From Paracentrotus lividus (taxonomy: Eukaryota; Echinodermata; Echinoidea; Camarodonta; Echinidae): 64,000 nucleotides of DNA. Below, one piece after another: positions 42,330 through 54,800 of the stretch (position 1 is its first letter; the number at the start of each line of letters is the position of its first letter). Location: positions 50,670,900 through 50,734,899 of the forward strand of contig CALNVZ010003433.1 in assembly GCA_940671915.1 (NCBI GenBank). The letters run 5' to 3'. A program made the translations under genes and the position numbers. The notes beneath the pieces are model-generated. The model saw only the letters and a list, made by a program, of their open reading frames with translations, ran no database searches and was not told where the DNA came from.

Positions 42330-43221
42330 ATTCTACTGTTTTAAACCCTTCAAATATCCCAAGTTGAAGCTACATCTTCAGCTCAAACAGATTTGACTAT
42401 TAAAGGAACGTTGACTGTAAAGAGTTTTGAACAAGGAGATACAGGGGAAAAAGTTTGTAGTTGAGATAGTTAAAACATAAGTTTGCAAGTAAGCAACTCT
42501 CTTAATTATGATATATGAATAACTGAAACATGATAATGCAAACATTTTATTGTGTAAAAGTGAATTCAACTTAAGCATGGTCATCTACATATTAAAAGTT
42601 AATCCCAAAACTCGGCAAAGTTTCGACCATCTGGTAAAGAGCACCTTCAAAAATTGCCGTACTGTGCATGGCCAAAATGACAAGAAATGCAGATACATGA
42701 TTCCTACAATTCCATAAATGCCAATAAAGTATTTGAGAGATGCGTATGAAACTGTGTAGAGTTATTCATTTTAAGATGCGGTATTATGTACATGCCAACT
42801 TTCAGAAGTTTTAGCCGCTCAGTGCCATGAAACCGGGAGGAGGGAAAACCCCTCCCATAAGACCAAAATAGACCAGCCCTTTGAGGGTTGATCCAGGATT
42901 CATGTAGAATAGTCTGTCTTTGTTACTGACTAAATACTAATATGTTCCAATAATTTCATGAACATTGATTCTTAATATTGGACATGTGATCCCACCAGGA
43001 AAGTTTAGCTGTGGGTCGTAACAATCCCAACATCTGCTCAGTAATAAAAAAAAAAAAATGCAATCCACTTCTGGTGAGACTGATTTTAGTTCTTTTAATG
43101 GCAGTATAATCTTTTTAAAAAAAAGTGATCTGAAAGGGACTGGAGATTTATGAACTAAATACTTTCATATTGGCAAATGTAAAAGTCACAAGACGCATAA
43201 AATAAATACATATAAGCGTAA
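42330..43221 (-). other. Probable IGHMBP2 3' UTR and flank
   Basis: No coding exons. Candidate poly(A) signals on the minus strand: AATAAA (plus TTTATT) at 42,546-42,551 and ATTAAA near 43,093. Which is used cannot be decided from sequence. Confidence 0.4.
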
Positions 43222-44070
43222 TCATTTTTGTTTTTGTTTACGTTGTCTCTGTTCACCAAGCTGACCAAGTTTAGTTCCTAACTTCTTTTGAAGATTTGCT
43301 TTATGGGCAGGGTCAATCTTCTTTTCTCTGACCCCGCTACCGTTAGTAACGACCTTTGACTTGAGCATCTGATGTCTTACATGATATCTTGCTATTTCCT
43401 CACATCCATGAACCTCGGGTACATGGTGCTTAAAGCAATAGCGTCGATTACAAAATTCACACATTTGACCTGTAATGGTAATCTTCTCTTTACATCGCAT
43501 AAAGTTACATTCATTATCACGCTTCATTGCCATAGCAACAAGTGTATCAAAATCTTGTGCTGAAGCATCTTCTAGGTTTTGTTTCTGTTTATGTTTCTGA
43601 GACTTGTTACGATGTTTCTTATTCGCTCCTGTTGAATTCTGACGCTTTTTCTCAGCTTGGATCTTTTCGCAATGAATTTCATGAAGCAGATGATTCCCAG
43701 GTGGTAATCTCTTTGCACAATATTTACACTTCAAAAGATCCATTTCATCTTTGTCCTTCTTTCTCTCTTTCTCTTTGGTCTGTTCTACTTCAGCCTTCTC
43801 TATGCTACACTCTTCAATCATGTTTTCATTGCTTGTTTCTGGTTCACCCTCATTGGATAAGATATCCATTCTATTCTCTGTTTCAATGCCTTCCACTAAA
43901 TCCTCCACAGCAATGTTAGTATCCTGGCCTTCATTATTAGAGCATTCAATGGTGCTAGTGTCTGGTACTGTCCTTGTATTCGGTAGCTCTGGCCTCTCCT
44001 TCCTGACAACAATGTGTCTCTCCTTGCCCTCACCTTCACTTACATGGTACAGTCCAAGCCCTTCAGCAAG
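43222..44070 (-). CDS. IGHMBP2: IGHMBP2 coding exon 15 (R3H end, zinc fingers)
   Basis: 849 bp to the stop. [20 protein letters not shown] finishes R3H. An acidic and lysine-rich linker follows, then [20 protein letters not shown] (a C-X2-C-X11-H-X3-C zinc-finger-like motif), a basic stretch, and the AN1 finger (C-X4-C-X10-C-X2-C-X4-C-X2-H-X5-H-X-C, from CNFMRC to VHGC). It ends in a basic tail. Confidence 0.95.
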   Translation of the reverse strand, partial: LAEGLGLYHVSEGEGKERHIVVRKERPELPNTRTVPDTSTIECSNNEGQDTNIAVEDLVEGIETENRMDILSNEGEPETSNENMIEECSIEKAEVEQTKEKERKKDKDEMDLLKCKYCAKRLPPGNHLLHEIHCEKIQAEKKRQNSTGANKKHRNKSQKHKQKQNLEDASAQDFDTLVAMAMKRDNECNFMRCKEKITITGQMCEFCNRRYCFKHHVPEVHGCEEIARYHVRHQMLKSKVVTNGSGVREKKIDPAHKANLQKKLGTKLGQLGEQRQRKQKQK

Positions 44071-45781
44071 CTGAAAACAAATAATAGCATGGATATATTA
44101 TATTTTATACAACACCTAAGAATGATCTTGAATTGTGATTGGCTAAATAAATGACACATGACATTCTGTAGAACATAATAACACTGAGGCGGTACAGTCT
44201 ATGCCCTTCAGCAATCACAAAGCAAAAATAGCTGGATATATTAACTTTTATAAAACACATCCTCATTTATCTACCCTCTACCATTCAGTGGATACTTGAC
44301 TATATATTTGAGGGGTTTCACTCTATACATAAGAGTGACATTTCTTTAGTAAAGTCTACTACCGTTACAACGAGACAGTTTTCCCAGTCTTAATTTTATA
44401 CCTGTGCACATAACAAGCTCAGTATAGCGTAATTTTATTATAAAAAAGGTTTTGGTTGGTTCTAAGCACCTCGTTATAACAGGAGTGAACTAACTGTTAT
44501 CTACTCTTTTCCCCAAGAAGTAGGACAATTGTCTCATATAAGCCATTTTAAGAAGGAGAAAAACATGAAAAATCGTGGAGTGACTGAGATTCAAACCACA
44601 TACCCTGTGATCGACACTACACCATGATCTAAACATTAGCTTTATAAATACAAGTGTTGCTATGTGTGTTATACCTCATGTACGATGTATCTCTGATGAG
44701 AATTAAGTGAAGAAGGAAACTCAACTATCCTCTCCTCAGGTTCCTTCTTGAATTCTAAGAGTCTTCTCTTGGCTTCGTTCAGAAAGGTAGCATCCTCTTT
44801 GCTTCTACAAATATCAAAAATAGAAAGTTACTTTAATAACCACCCAGTTAAAAAGGATACAACCGAGTATCTAATAAGGTATGGTGCATTTGAGAGAGAG
44901 CATTATTTCCTTAAAACATTTTTATTTCAAACAGAAAGGAGGAGACTATCAATGTTAAAAGAGTTACCGGTAGTGAGACAAACCTCCATTGCTCTGTAGT
45001 CAATGCGCTTATAATATAGAAATATTGCTTTATTAGCCAATGAAGTACTGTATTACTAATCCCCGAGCAGGCCAAAGGTAAGTTATCTCCACTCAAAAAG
45101 CCTTGCTAAAAGGCAGCAATCAATCCAATTATTTGAATTCTTCGGTACGACTTAGCAAGGTGGGCTACCTATGGAAACTCTAACTAATAACCAACATGTC
45201 AAGGTATGATCCCTAACACTAGACATATGTCTATACGGATCCTGGCTAACTCGGCCCACTGGCTAACTCGGCCCGGTCCGAAATTCTGGGCCGAGTTAGC
45301 CAGGAGGTATTAAATCGATCGTAAATACTTTGTGTTGAGTACGGGTATATTTCACAGTTTTCATCATCAATTTGATATGGAATTATGTGATTTATTCATT
45401 TAAAAGCTGCTAGCGAACATTTGTTGAAGTAAAGTTAGCTAAAAAGTGAGATTTTCTGTCTGTAAAAGACGTACGCAATTTGTCCGTATATTTACCGTGT
45501 CGTCCCATTTTGTGTGTGATCGTCGCCGCCGTGCGTGCGGACTGGCGGCAGGGAACAGCAGGTGCGATGCCTGTCTCTGTAAATTTGGCTGTATTCACTC
45601 GCAGAACTTGGGACCAAAATACAACACAATTGATACAAGAAAAGAGATAGAAGTCTATGACAAGAAAAAAGAATCCTTTTGGGGTTTATGTATTTCATAT
45701 TGAGACTTTGTATAACGTATTAGCAATTAATTTATATAATTCTAACTTATCATTGGCTTAGCTATTTCCCTTTCTTTCTCT

Positions 45782-45815
<34 letters not shown>

Positions 45816-48800
45816 CAAAATTTCTGCTTTGTGGAAAAATTCTTCAAAATTGCGAAAAGTTCTGAAAAGTTCCACAAAGTTGCAAAAAGTTCTGAAAAGT
45901 TGGGAAAAGTTCAGTAAGTTGAATAAAGATTTGCAAAGTTCAGTGCAACATGTGTAAGTTTATATGACTTGGCTAACTTTGGAAACTCTATACAGAAATA
46001 GAGCGAGAGAAATTAAGGGAGGGAGCCTGAGAGTGAGAGATATTATATTGAGAGAGAGAGAGAGAGATAGTTATCATAAAATTAATTGCAAAAGTACAAA
46101 ATAATTATAAAGTCTACAATAATAATATAAATTACTTTTATAACCCTTCAGTAATTATTTTTCTTGCCCAAATCTCTTTTCTTGTATCAATTGTGTCGTA
46201 TTTTGGTCCCAAGTTCTGCAGATAATACAGCCAAAGTTACAGAGACTAGCATCGCACCTGCTGTTCCCTGCCGCCAGTCCGCACGCACGTCGGCGGCGAT
46301 CACACACAAAATGGGACGACACGGTAAATATACGTACAAATTGCGTACGTAGTTTACAGACCTAAAATCTCACTTTTTAGCTAGCTTTACTTCAAAAAAT
46401 GTTCGTTAGCAGCTTTTTAATGAATATATCACATAATTCCATATCAAATTGATGATGAAAACTGTGAAATATACCCGTACTCAACACAATTAAGTATTTA
46501 CGATCGATTCAATACCTCCTGGCTAACTCGGCCCAGAATTTCGGGCCGGGCCAAGTTAGTCAGTGGGCCGAGTTATCCAGCACCCGCCTATACTTGATCC
46601 CTGAACTCAACTTTATACCTAACCGTAACCATGAATGTCACATAAAACCTCCTTGTTATCCTACACTATATTTTAGAAGAAATAAAACACATGGACAACT
46701 GTCGCTAGAGCAAATGTCAGCACATCCGAAAAAACAATTTCATAATAACCTTTGAACTGGATCACTGGTTGACCCATGACCTTTGACACCTGGTTTCTGA
46801 AATTGACCTTTCCGTTGACCCTTTGGTATTGCACCCATTGGCTTGGTACTGGATGAAGTTTTAGATTTGAAAACAAGGTGATCAGGGCGGGGCACTTCAA
46901 GTGAAGATGACAGAACTAAATAAACAACAACAACAAAAAAAAACTAATATTAATACAATAACATTTATTACTTTTGTGAGTTATTCACCAAATCAAAATT
47001 CAGAGGAATATTAACACATTTTTAAAAATTTTTAAACAAAAAAATTAGGGGGGTTAGGACCAAAATAACATTCACTGATAAGAAATTCTGGGTAAACTGA
47101 CAACGTGTCCCTTATATTAAAAAAAATAAGTAAAAAAAAAAACGTCTGGATAAGATCCTCCTCTCTCATTTGGTGTAACCATGTCAGACATGAAAGAATT
47201 AGAACAATTTGAAAGAGGGGTACCAAAAAGTCAGAAAGCTCTTTCACTGCCTTATTATCACACCTCAATCAGGAAATATGAGCCAGGGGGTGTTTCATCA
47301 GTTGTTTGTAAATTTACGCACGACTTATGAATAAATTCTTGTGCTAAATGACTTATGTATAACACCCAAGAACATGAATGAAGTCATTCATACATGTAGT
47401 TTTGGTGAAAAACCCCCTGTTGAAAAACAAAGTTGTTTGTTCAAAGAAATACTTAAATATCCATAATTTCATCAAAACAAATTCATTTTCACTTGCTCCC
47501 TGACATAGCAACAAAAGACTCTATGCATGGCTGATAACCAACAACATGGAGTCTTTTGTTGTTACAGTAGGGAGCCAGAAAATATAAATTCATTACAAAG
47601 AGAACTTTGTTATTGCTTAATAATTCTTCTTGATTCAGGTAACTAAGAAAGGTCAGAAAACAAACTTTCTCGAAATGTGCTGAAATTCAGATGGCGCTCA
47701 CCAAAAGACTATTTGGTACCCCTCTTTCAAATTGCTTTTACCCATCCATGCCTGAGATATGAAAGTTATTAGTAGCATTCAATGAAAGAAGAGGATCCTA
47801 GCTTCCGATATGTTTCATTGTTAATTTCAATTTGATAAAATAATCCTAATAATTCCAAGTTTTTTTCTCAGGGACTTACTGTACATGTATGCTTTGATTA
47901 CTCTCTATGATTATCTCACTTAAAAGTTAGCAATAGGAGACAGCTAGATGTTCTTTGAAGGTAGATGCTCGCATGGTGGATTTGAATACTATGATGAGGT
48001 TTACTGTTCATCATGTGGTTAGTCCTGAAAAGGACTGTTTGAGAGAGTACAAGAGGAAATGGAGAAAGTGTTTGAGAAAGTAGAAATAGATAGGTGAGAT
48101 AGAAAGTAGAAAACTAGAATTAGAAGTTTTCATTCTTGATTGAATCTTGAAAAGGACTGTGAATCAGATGAGAAGGCGAAAGGCAAAGAAAACTTGTAGT
48201 AAGAGTAGTAGATAGTGCTCACCGTATCGGGAATGTTGATTGTCCGTCTTCAAGAGTGAAGTCAGACAGTCAATATGTCCAAAACATTGAGCACTCTCTA
48301 CTACTACAACAAGCCTTCCTCGCCTCTCCCCTTCTCAACCATGACCAATATAAGATATTTGATTGTATATTACCTTCATCATACTCAAACGCAGTGCGTA
48401 CTTCACCATGATCATTGAAGTAATTAATAAGACTCTTTAAGAATGGATGTTTGCCTACAGTTTGAGAATCACAAATAAGAGCAAGATGGCGTCTAGCTCG
48501 GGTGATGGCTACATTGATACGACGATCTTCTGTTAAGAATCCAACTTCACCTGTAACCAAGATAAACAATACAAGGAGACAATACAACTTATATTACATG
48601 ATACCACACCTGTGTAAATTTATTTTCTTTTAGAGGATATTGAACTTGTACTGTTACCAAACTTCCAAACTGGGCATCGCCCTGCTTCTCAAAAACTTTA
48701 AGAAAAACCAAGACAAATTGGATAGTTGCCTGGTGATGGAGGCCAAGAATTCTAATTCTTGTCTCCAGTATTTTATTATTGGTGTAACAAGTACAGCAGA

Positions 48801-51800
48801 AACAGGGGTGATATTCACTCTTGAAAAAAAAATAGACATACTACATGTAGCTTAGGGAGCGAAGCGACCGAGGAGAAAAGGGTGCGGGAGGGGGGTGTCC
48901 CCCCTACAAGGGGTGTCCCCCCCTCCCATGGTAGGGACCTTTTGCATTTTGGGACTTTAAATTGTGCAAATTTATGCATACCTGGAGGGGGGGAAAAAAT
49001 ATTTTTTAAAAAAAAAATTGGGAAAAAAAATGGAAAAAAAAAAAAATAAATAAAAAATCCCAATTCCGATTTAAATCGCAGGAATATCACCCCTGCAGAA
49101 AGTCCCAAACCTGAAAATACAGGTCATCTCATAGCCAATAAAATATACAATGTGTATAGCACAACATAAAAGGGTGACATACATCAACTATACAGTAAAA
49201 GGGCTAAATGTATGTCAAACGTAGAGACTAGTGGAGAAAACTTGCCAAGTCAGTACAAGTGTGCTCCACCTGACTTACTGACATACTAAAAAGATTGCTG
49301 AAAAGATTCACATCCAAAGATTACTAACCTCTGTTGTTAGATCGAACCAATGAGATAACTACAGCTTCTTTCTCCCTGCCTTGAAATCCATCTACAGACT
49401 TAATCTCTAGACTGGGATATTGAGATGACAACCTCAGACGCAGGAGATCTACCTGTAGATTATAAGGAGCAATAACAGCAATCTGTGCAGGAGATAAACC
49501 ACTGGTGATGAGGTTGCTGACATGATGGCTTACTATATCTGCTTCTCCTGAAAGATATCAGCAAGAAAAAATATATATGAATGGAAAAAATAAGATTAGC
49601 TGCACACATGTACATAGCATCCAAATATGACACACACATGTTGTATGCTATAACATCTACATGTATGTTGTGAATAAGTCACAAATGTAATCGTAATATA
49701 AATAAATAATGGTTTAAGATAAAAAGAAACACCTTTGTCAAACGAAATTGAAGTCATAATTGAAACTATTAGTCTAAACTTTGAGAATTTTGAATACTTA
49801 TTGTCCATACGAAAAAAAAAAATTAACACTGGTGAAAATTTACAAATGAATTCAACAAAATAATAAAGTCATAATCAAATATCATATTAAGAGAAAAAAA
49901 ATAAAAAGTGTATCAATTAGATTGCATGGTAAATTACGGATGTGCTTAGAATTTAAATGTGACTTAAGTCATGCATAACTCTTTGTAAAACATGGCTATT
50001 CGTTTACAGGAAAAGAATGGATATAATCTTCGGCATACTGAAAACTATGCTCTGTCCCTCAACTTTAGTACAACAGACTATTTTACAATGAGTTAGTTCT
50101 AGGTATTGAATATTAAAGTACCTTCATTTCCCTTAGAAACTTCATCTTCTAGTTCCAGTTCTCCTACATCACAACCAGCAGTATCAATCAGAAGCAGAGG
50201 TAGGGACGTGTTCTCATTCTCAACTATAGACGGCATATCTCTGCGGAAATAACAAGAAATAACAAAGTTAGAGTTCAGAAGAAGATGCTGTGAGACGTGC
50301 TCATTCATAAGCTGTCTTTATCTGTATTCTTGTTCATTCATTCTCTCTTCACCCCCGCCCCCCCCCCCATTTTTTTTCTCTGCACAATTAAAACCAGACA
50401 CGGATACCTTGGCTCTTTACAAGTATAAAGCAATAAAACACAAGCTGCCCTTGGCACTTTGCACCTCCACAGTAAAATGCTTGGTCACATGGACCACAGA
50501 CTAAACAAAGACATCACAATTGAGATGTACATTCTTCTCTGTTTATTAAGTGTCCCTTGCATGGAAGTTTAATTTCAATATAAAAAAAGACCAATTTGTA
50601 CTCTCTATCTAAGTCAATTAAATGATAGCAAAAGGACAAGAGAATTACATATAAATAGAAAATTTATTTGCAATAAATTTTACAAAAGTCTGAAGACAAA
50701 CTTACTTTAGAAGATGGGCAGATACAGACTCATGTGATTCTAGTTTTCCTTCGTAAAGCTGATCAGACGACCACTTCATTATCTGGTCATTCATCCTGTA
50801 TTGAGTGGTTAGCATCCTTACGACTCGGTTGCCATAGAGATCAATGATGCGTTCCATCAGTGATGTTGCGAGGCCATCTTTTGCTGCTCTGTAAATAAGG
50901 CAAGCAAGTTTATGTTATGTCTGCTCAATGTGCTGACTATCATATCATATTCTTTGAGAATAATAAAGATGTTAAATGTATTGCACAGTGTTGGTACTAT
51001 TAAAGAATTACAAAATATATTTCCATCGTTTATTATTTTTGGATGTATATACATAAAATAAAAAAATATGAGGGAAGATCACACCCAGATAAAAGTTTGC
51101 TCTGAAATGCCAAAATTTTGAGAAATCACATCATGTTGATTTGGGGGATTTATTGAGTACTCAATCAATTTTGTCAAAAAAAAAACAAAAATTTCTATAA
51201 AATCCATAATCTTGACCAACACTTTATATCATTTTGATTGTTTTAGGAATCCAGTCAAGATAAGACTGCCTTATGGGTCAACAGCACACTTGAAGAATTT
51301 GAAATCTGCACAGTAAAAATATATTTGATAAACAATGAAAAATGCATGGTTTTTAGGTCACCTGAGGAAAACACATTCGAGTATGTAACTTACTGTTCTG
51401 ACATGATAGTAGCTGGCAGCTGCAGATGATCACCAGCTAAAAGACATCTCCGTGCATTGAGAAGAGGAATCCAACAGGCTGCTTCAAGAGACTACAGGAA
51501 ATTATCCAGATTTACTGACAAAATATCTTCTTCATTTACTTGATGATACGTAAGAATAAATAAATTCAAATTCAATTCACCCTCCAATGATTGAATCATT
51601 TAAGGCATTTTAACAATTTTTTATTTTTTATTTTTCACATTAGAAGGATCAGGAGCATCAATACATTGATTATGATCTAAATCACTCATTTACTATACAT
51701 GAATAAATAATATTACAAAAAAATTCATCAAATAGAAAACACATGTAATAATCATTTGCTCTTGCTATTATGTACTTATGATTGTCATTCTAGATCATTA

Positions 51801-54800
51801 AAACTGATGTGAGATTTACTGATTTCACTGCAAAAGTCCAAAATAAAGGGTACAGTTGACTAAAAAAAGGTTTGTTTTTTATGTAAAAGTCTTACCTGTG
51901 CACATTCATCAATAACCACCAAATCAAAATGTCCTTTTTGTAGCGCCTTCAGTGGTCCGTTTGAAGAAGCACTTGTGTTGGTTGCCAAGACAACGTCAGC
52001 AGCCATGAGAATATCTTGAATAGCTTTCTGTTCTCTAGATTTTAAATCCTGTCGTAGGTATTTCATCTCATCTCTGAGGCGATACTTCTCATCCTTGTCT
52101 TTTGTCTTACGCATTTGACTCTAAATTAAAGAACAATAAAAAAAATTATCAAGACTTTCATGTATACAGTAAAAAAAAAGAAAAAAGAAACTTGATATTT
52201 TTGAGATAAAAGATTGCTGTAAAAACAGTGGAGGACCATTTTACCACCCCCAACATCAAGTTCACTGGACGGTCACTTAGAATGATGAAAGGCCCCAGGA
52301 GGTCAGTAACAGTGCCCTGAAAGAACATTGAGAAACTTATCAATTTTTTGCTGTCTTTCAGTTTCAGGTCTTACCCTCAGTGGAATCTGGTTTTAAAGGA
52401 TATTACTTTAAAAGCCTGAGCTATTTTTCTTATATTTTTGGAGGGATCAAAAATGAAAAAGTATTACCTATCAACTAGACTACAGGTACATGTACAATTA
52501 GTAAACCCTGAAAAAACATCACTGTTTGGCAAAACATATAGTTCCAATCATGACAACATCGAATTGTGTATTTACTGAACTATAATACCTCGTCAGTAAT
52601 ACCAGTTAAAACATCAAGATACGTTCAAGATAAATGTGATTATAACATTTTGAATGTTGCATGTGTGCCAGTACAACGTGACAATCACAGGAATAAAATT
52701 TACCAAGTTGGAATCTAAATCTCTCCTGATATCCCTGACAATAGCAGCACCATCACTAGAAACTAAAATAGCATCCAAGGCAAACCTCTGTATACTAGGT
52801 AGTAACCTTGCAGGATGGCCTAGACGGACCATCTTACAAGATGAATTACAGGACAGATGCAGGAGTAAAACTTACCAAGTTGGAATCTAAATCCCTCCTG
52901 ATATCCCTGACAATAGCAGCACCATCACTAGAAGCTAAGATAGCATCCAGTGCAAACCTCTGGATACTAGGAAGCAACCTTGCAGGATGGCCTAGACGGA
53001 CCATCTTACAGGATGAATACAGGACAGATGCAGGAGTAAAACTTACCAAGTTGGAATCTAAATCCCTCCTGATATCCTGACAATAGCAGCACCATCACTA
53101 GAAGCTAAGATAGCATCCAGTGCAAACCTCTGGATACTAGGAAGCAACCTTGCAGGATGGCCTAGACGGACCATCTTACAGGATGAATTACAGGACAAAC
53201 GCTCTAGAAGGTTGTCAACGGCTACATTTGATGGAGCGCATGCCAGAATCTACAAGAGATAAGAGTTGTGAAATATAGAATATGTATCTGTATGGTTCAA
53301 TCAGCAAAATGTCAGGTCCTGACACATCTCAATATGTGTGGAGTGACTTATTATTTTACAATGTAGGGTAAGGGTTAGGGTTGCAATAGGGTTTATGTTA
53401 GGTTTGGGATCGGGTAAAGTGTTTAAGTCCAGGGTTAAAGTTAGCGATTTGATTAGTGTATCATGTAATTTACAGCAGAGCATTTGTCGCAGGAGCAAAT
53501 GTCATGAAATCAGTAAAACTGTTGCAGACTGCAGATCACAGGGTACACGGTTTAAATCCCAGCCACTAAAATTTGGCATGACACTAATCTACATATGCTA
53601 TACTCAAACCTGGTTGGTAAATTGGTAACTTGCAGGCAATAATTCCTAGAAATACATTTAGAAGAGTACCATTATGTTAACCATGCTAAACAGGGTTATA
53701 ATGGGACCTGTGTCAAATCTGAAAGACATGGTGAGGTGCAAATAGTCATTATCACTACTAAGGAAGGAAGTCTCAAAATACTATAGTGTCACTCATTTGT
53801 AGCATCAGCTTGCATGGCTGAAAACACCAATCCAGGATTGACACTCATTTAGAGCAGACACTATTCCAAAGTTTCTGAAAACTCTGGTCCTCCTTCGTAT
53901 GTTGGATAAGCGTCTACTGAAAATAGGGAAAGGCTTGGTGAACAGCCTGCTTCCAAGTAGCGTGATTTTTTAAATCTAATAATATATAACCTATTTGCAA
54001 AGTGCTCTTATCCAGTTAGGAGCAACTGCTTAAAGTGTTTCATTAAATCTTTAATATTCCATTCAATTGATATTCCATTGAAATCATATTGTGTACCTAC
54101 CTTCATATTCTGTTTGACAGCTTGTCCGATAACTTCTACTACTGTAGTTGTCTTTCCTGTACCTGGAGGACCATGAATCACGGCCACCTCTCGCTGACAA
54201 AGGGCAAAGGTCACTGCATCTCTTTGGCTCTCATTTAGATTGGTGTTAAAGAATTCTAAACCTTCACATCCTAAAATAAAAAAGCGATAACTGTAAAAAC
54301 ACAATGCTTGTATTCAAGTACCAATTTTATAGATATAGATTTTGTACATTGTGAATTTAAGTCTGGGCAGATTGCTACCATTCCATGATTGTAATGGTCT
54401 GGTAGTCGCTGTACAGTGCGTATCAAAAAAAAGGGTGATCCATTTTTTACAGGGGCCATATTCCTGGCTCATATAATTTAGCTATAATTGAAGACAATCT
54501 ACTCACCATTACAATAACACCTTTTTTTTTAATCATATAAATGTAATGCATGACCAAGTAAATTGCAAATGAAAGTGACAGGTATAAAATCAATTTTTTG
54601 CAGGTTTTTGTCAAAGGATGAAAGACTGAGTGAAAGTTTTTACTGGTGTGACACTTTATTGCATACACTCCTATTCAATGCTGTGAAACAGGGGCCTGTT
54701 TCTCGAAACCGTCAGAAGTCTAAGTTCGTGGACCTCCCATTGAAACGTGTGTTAATTCTACAACACGTGTCCCTATGGGTTGTCCAACAACTTAGACTTA

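Noticed and set aside
43372-44074. Plus-strand open frames of 63-125 codons near 43.4-44.1 kb
   Set aside because: They are antisense shadows of IGHMBP2 exon 15.
45785-46070. (CT)n and (GA)n as a promoter GAGA region
   Set aside because: They form the complementary spacer of a foldback transposon in an intron.
53360-53440. Interstitial telomere repeat (TTAGGG)
   Set aside because: Only one or two exact units (GGGTTAGGGTT) among loosely similar GGGTT words; too short to call.
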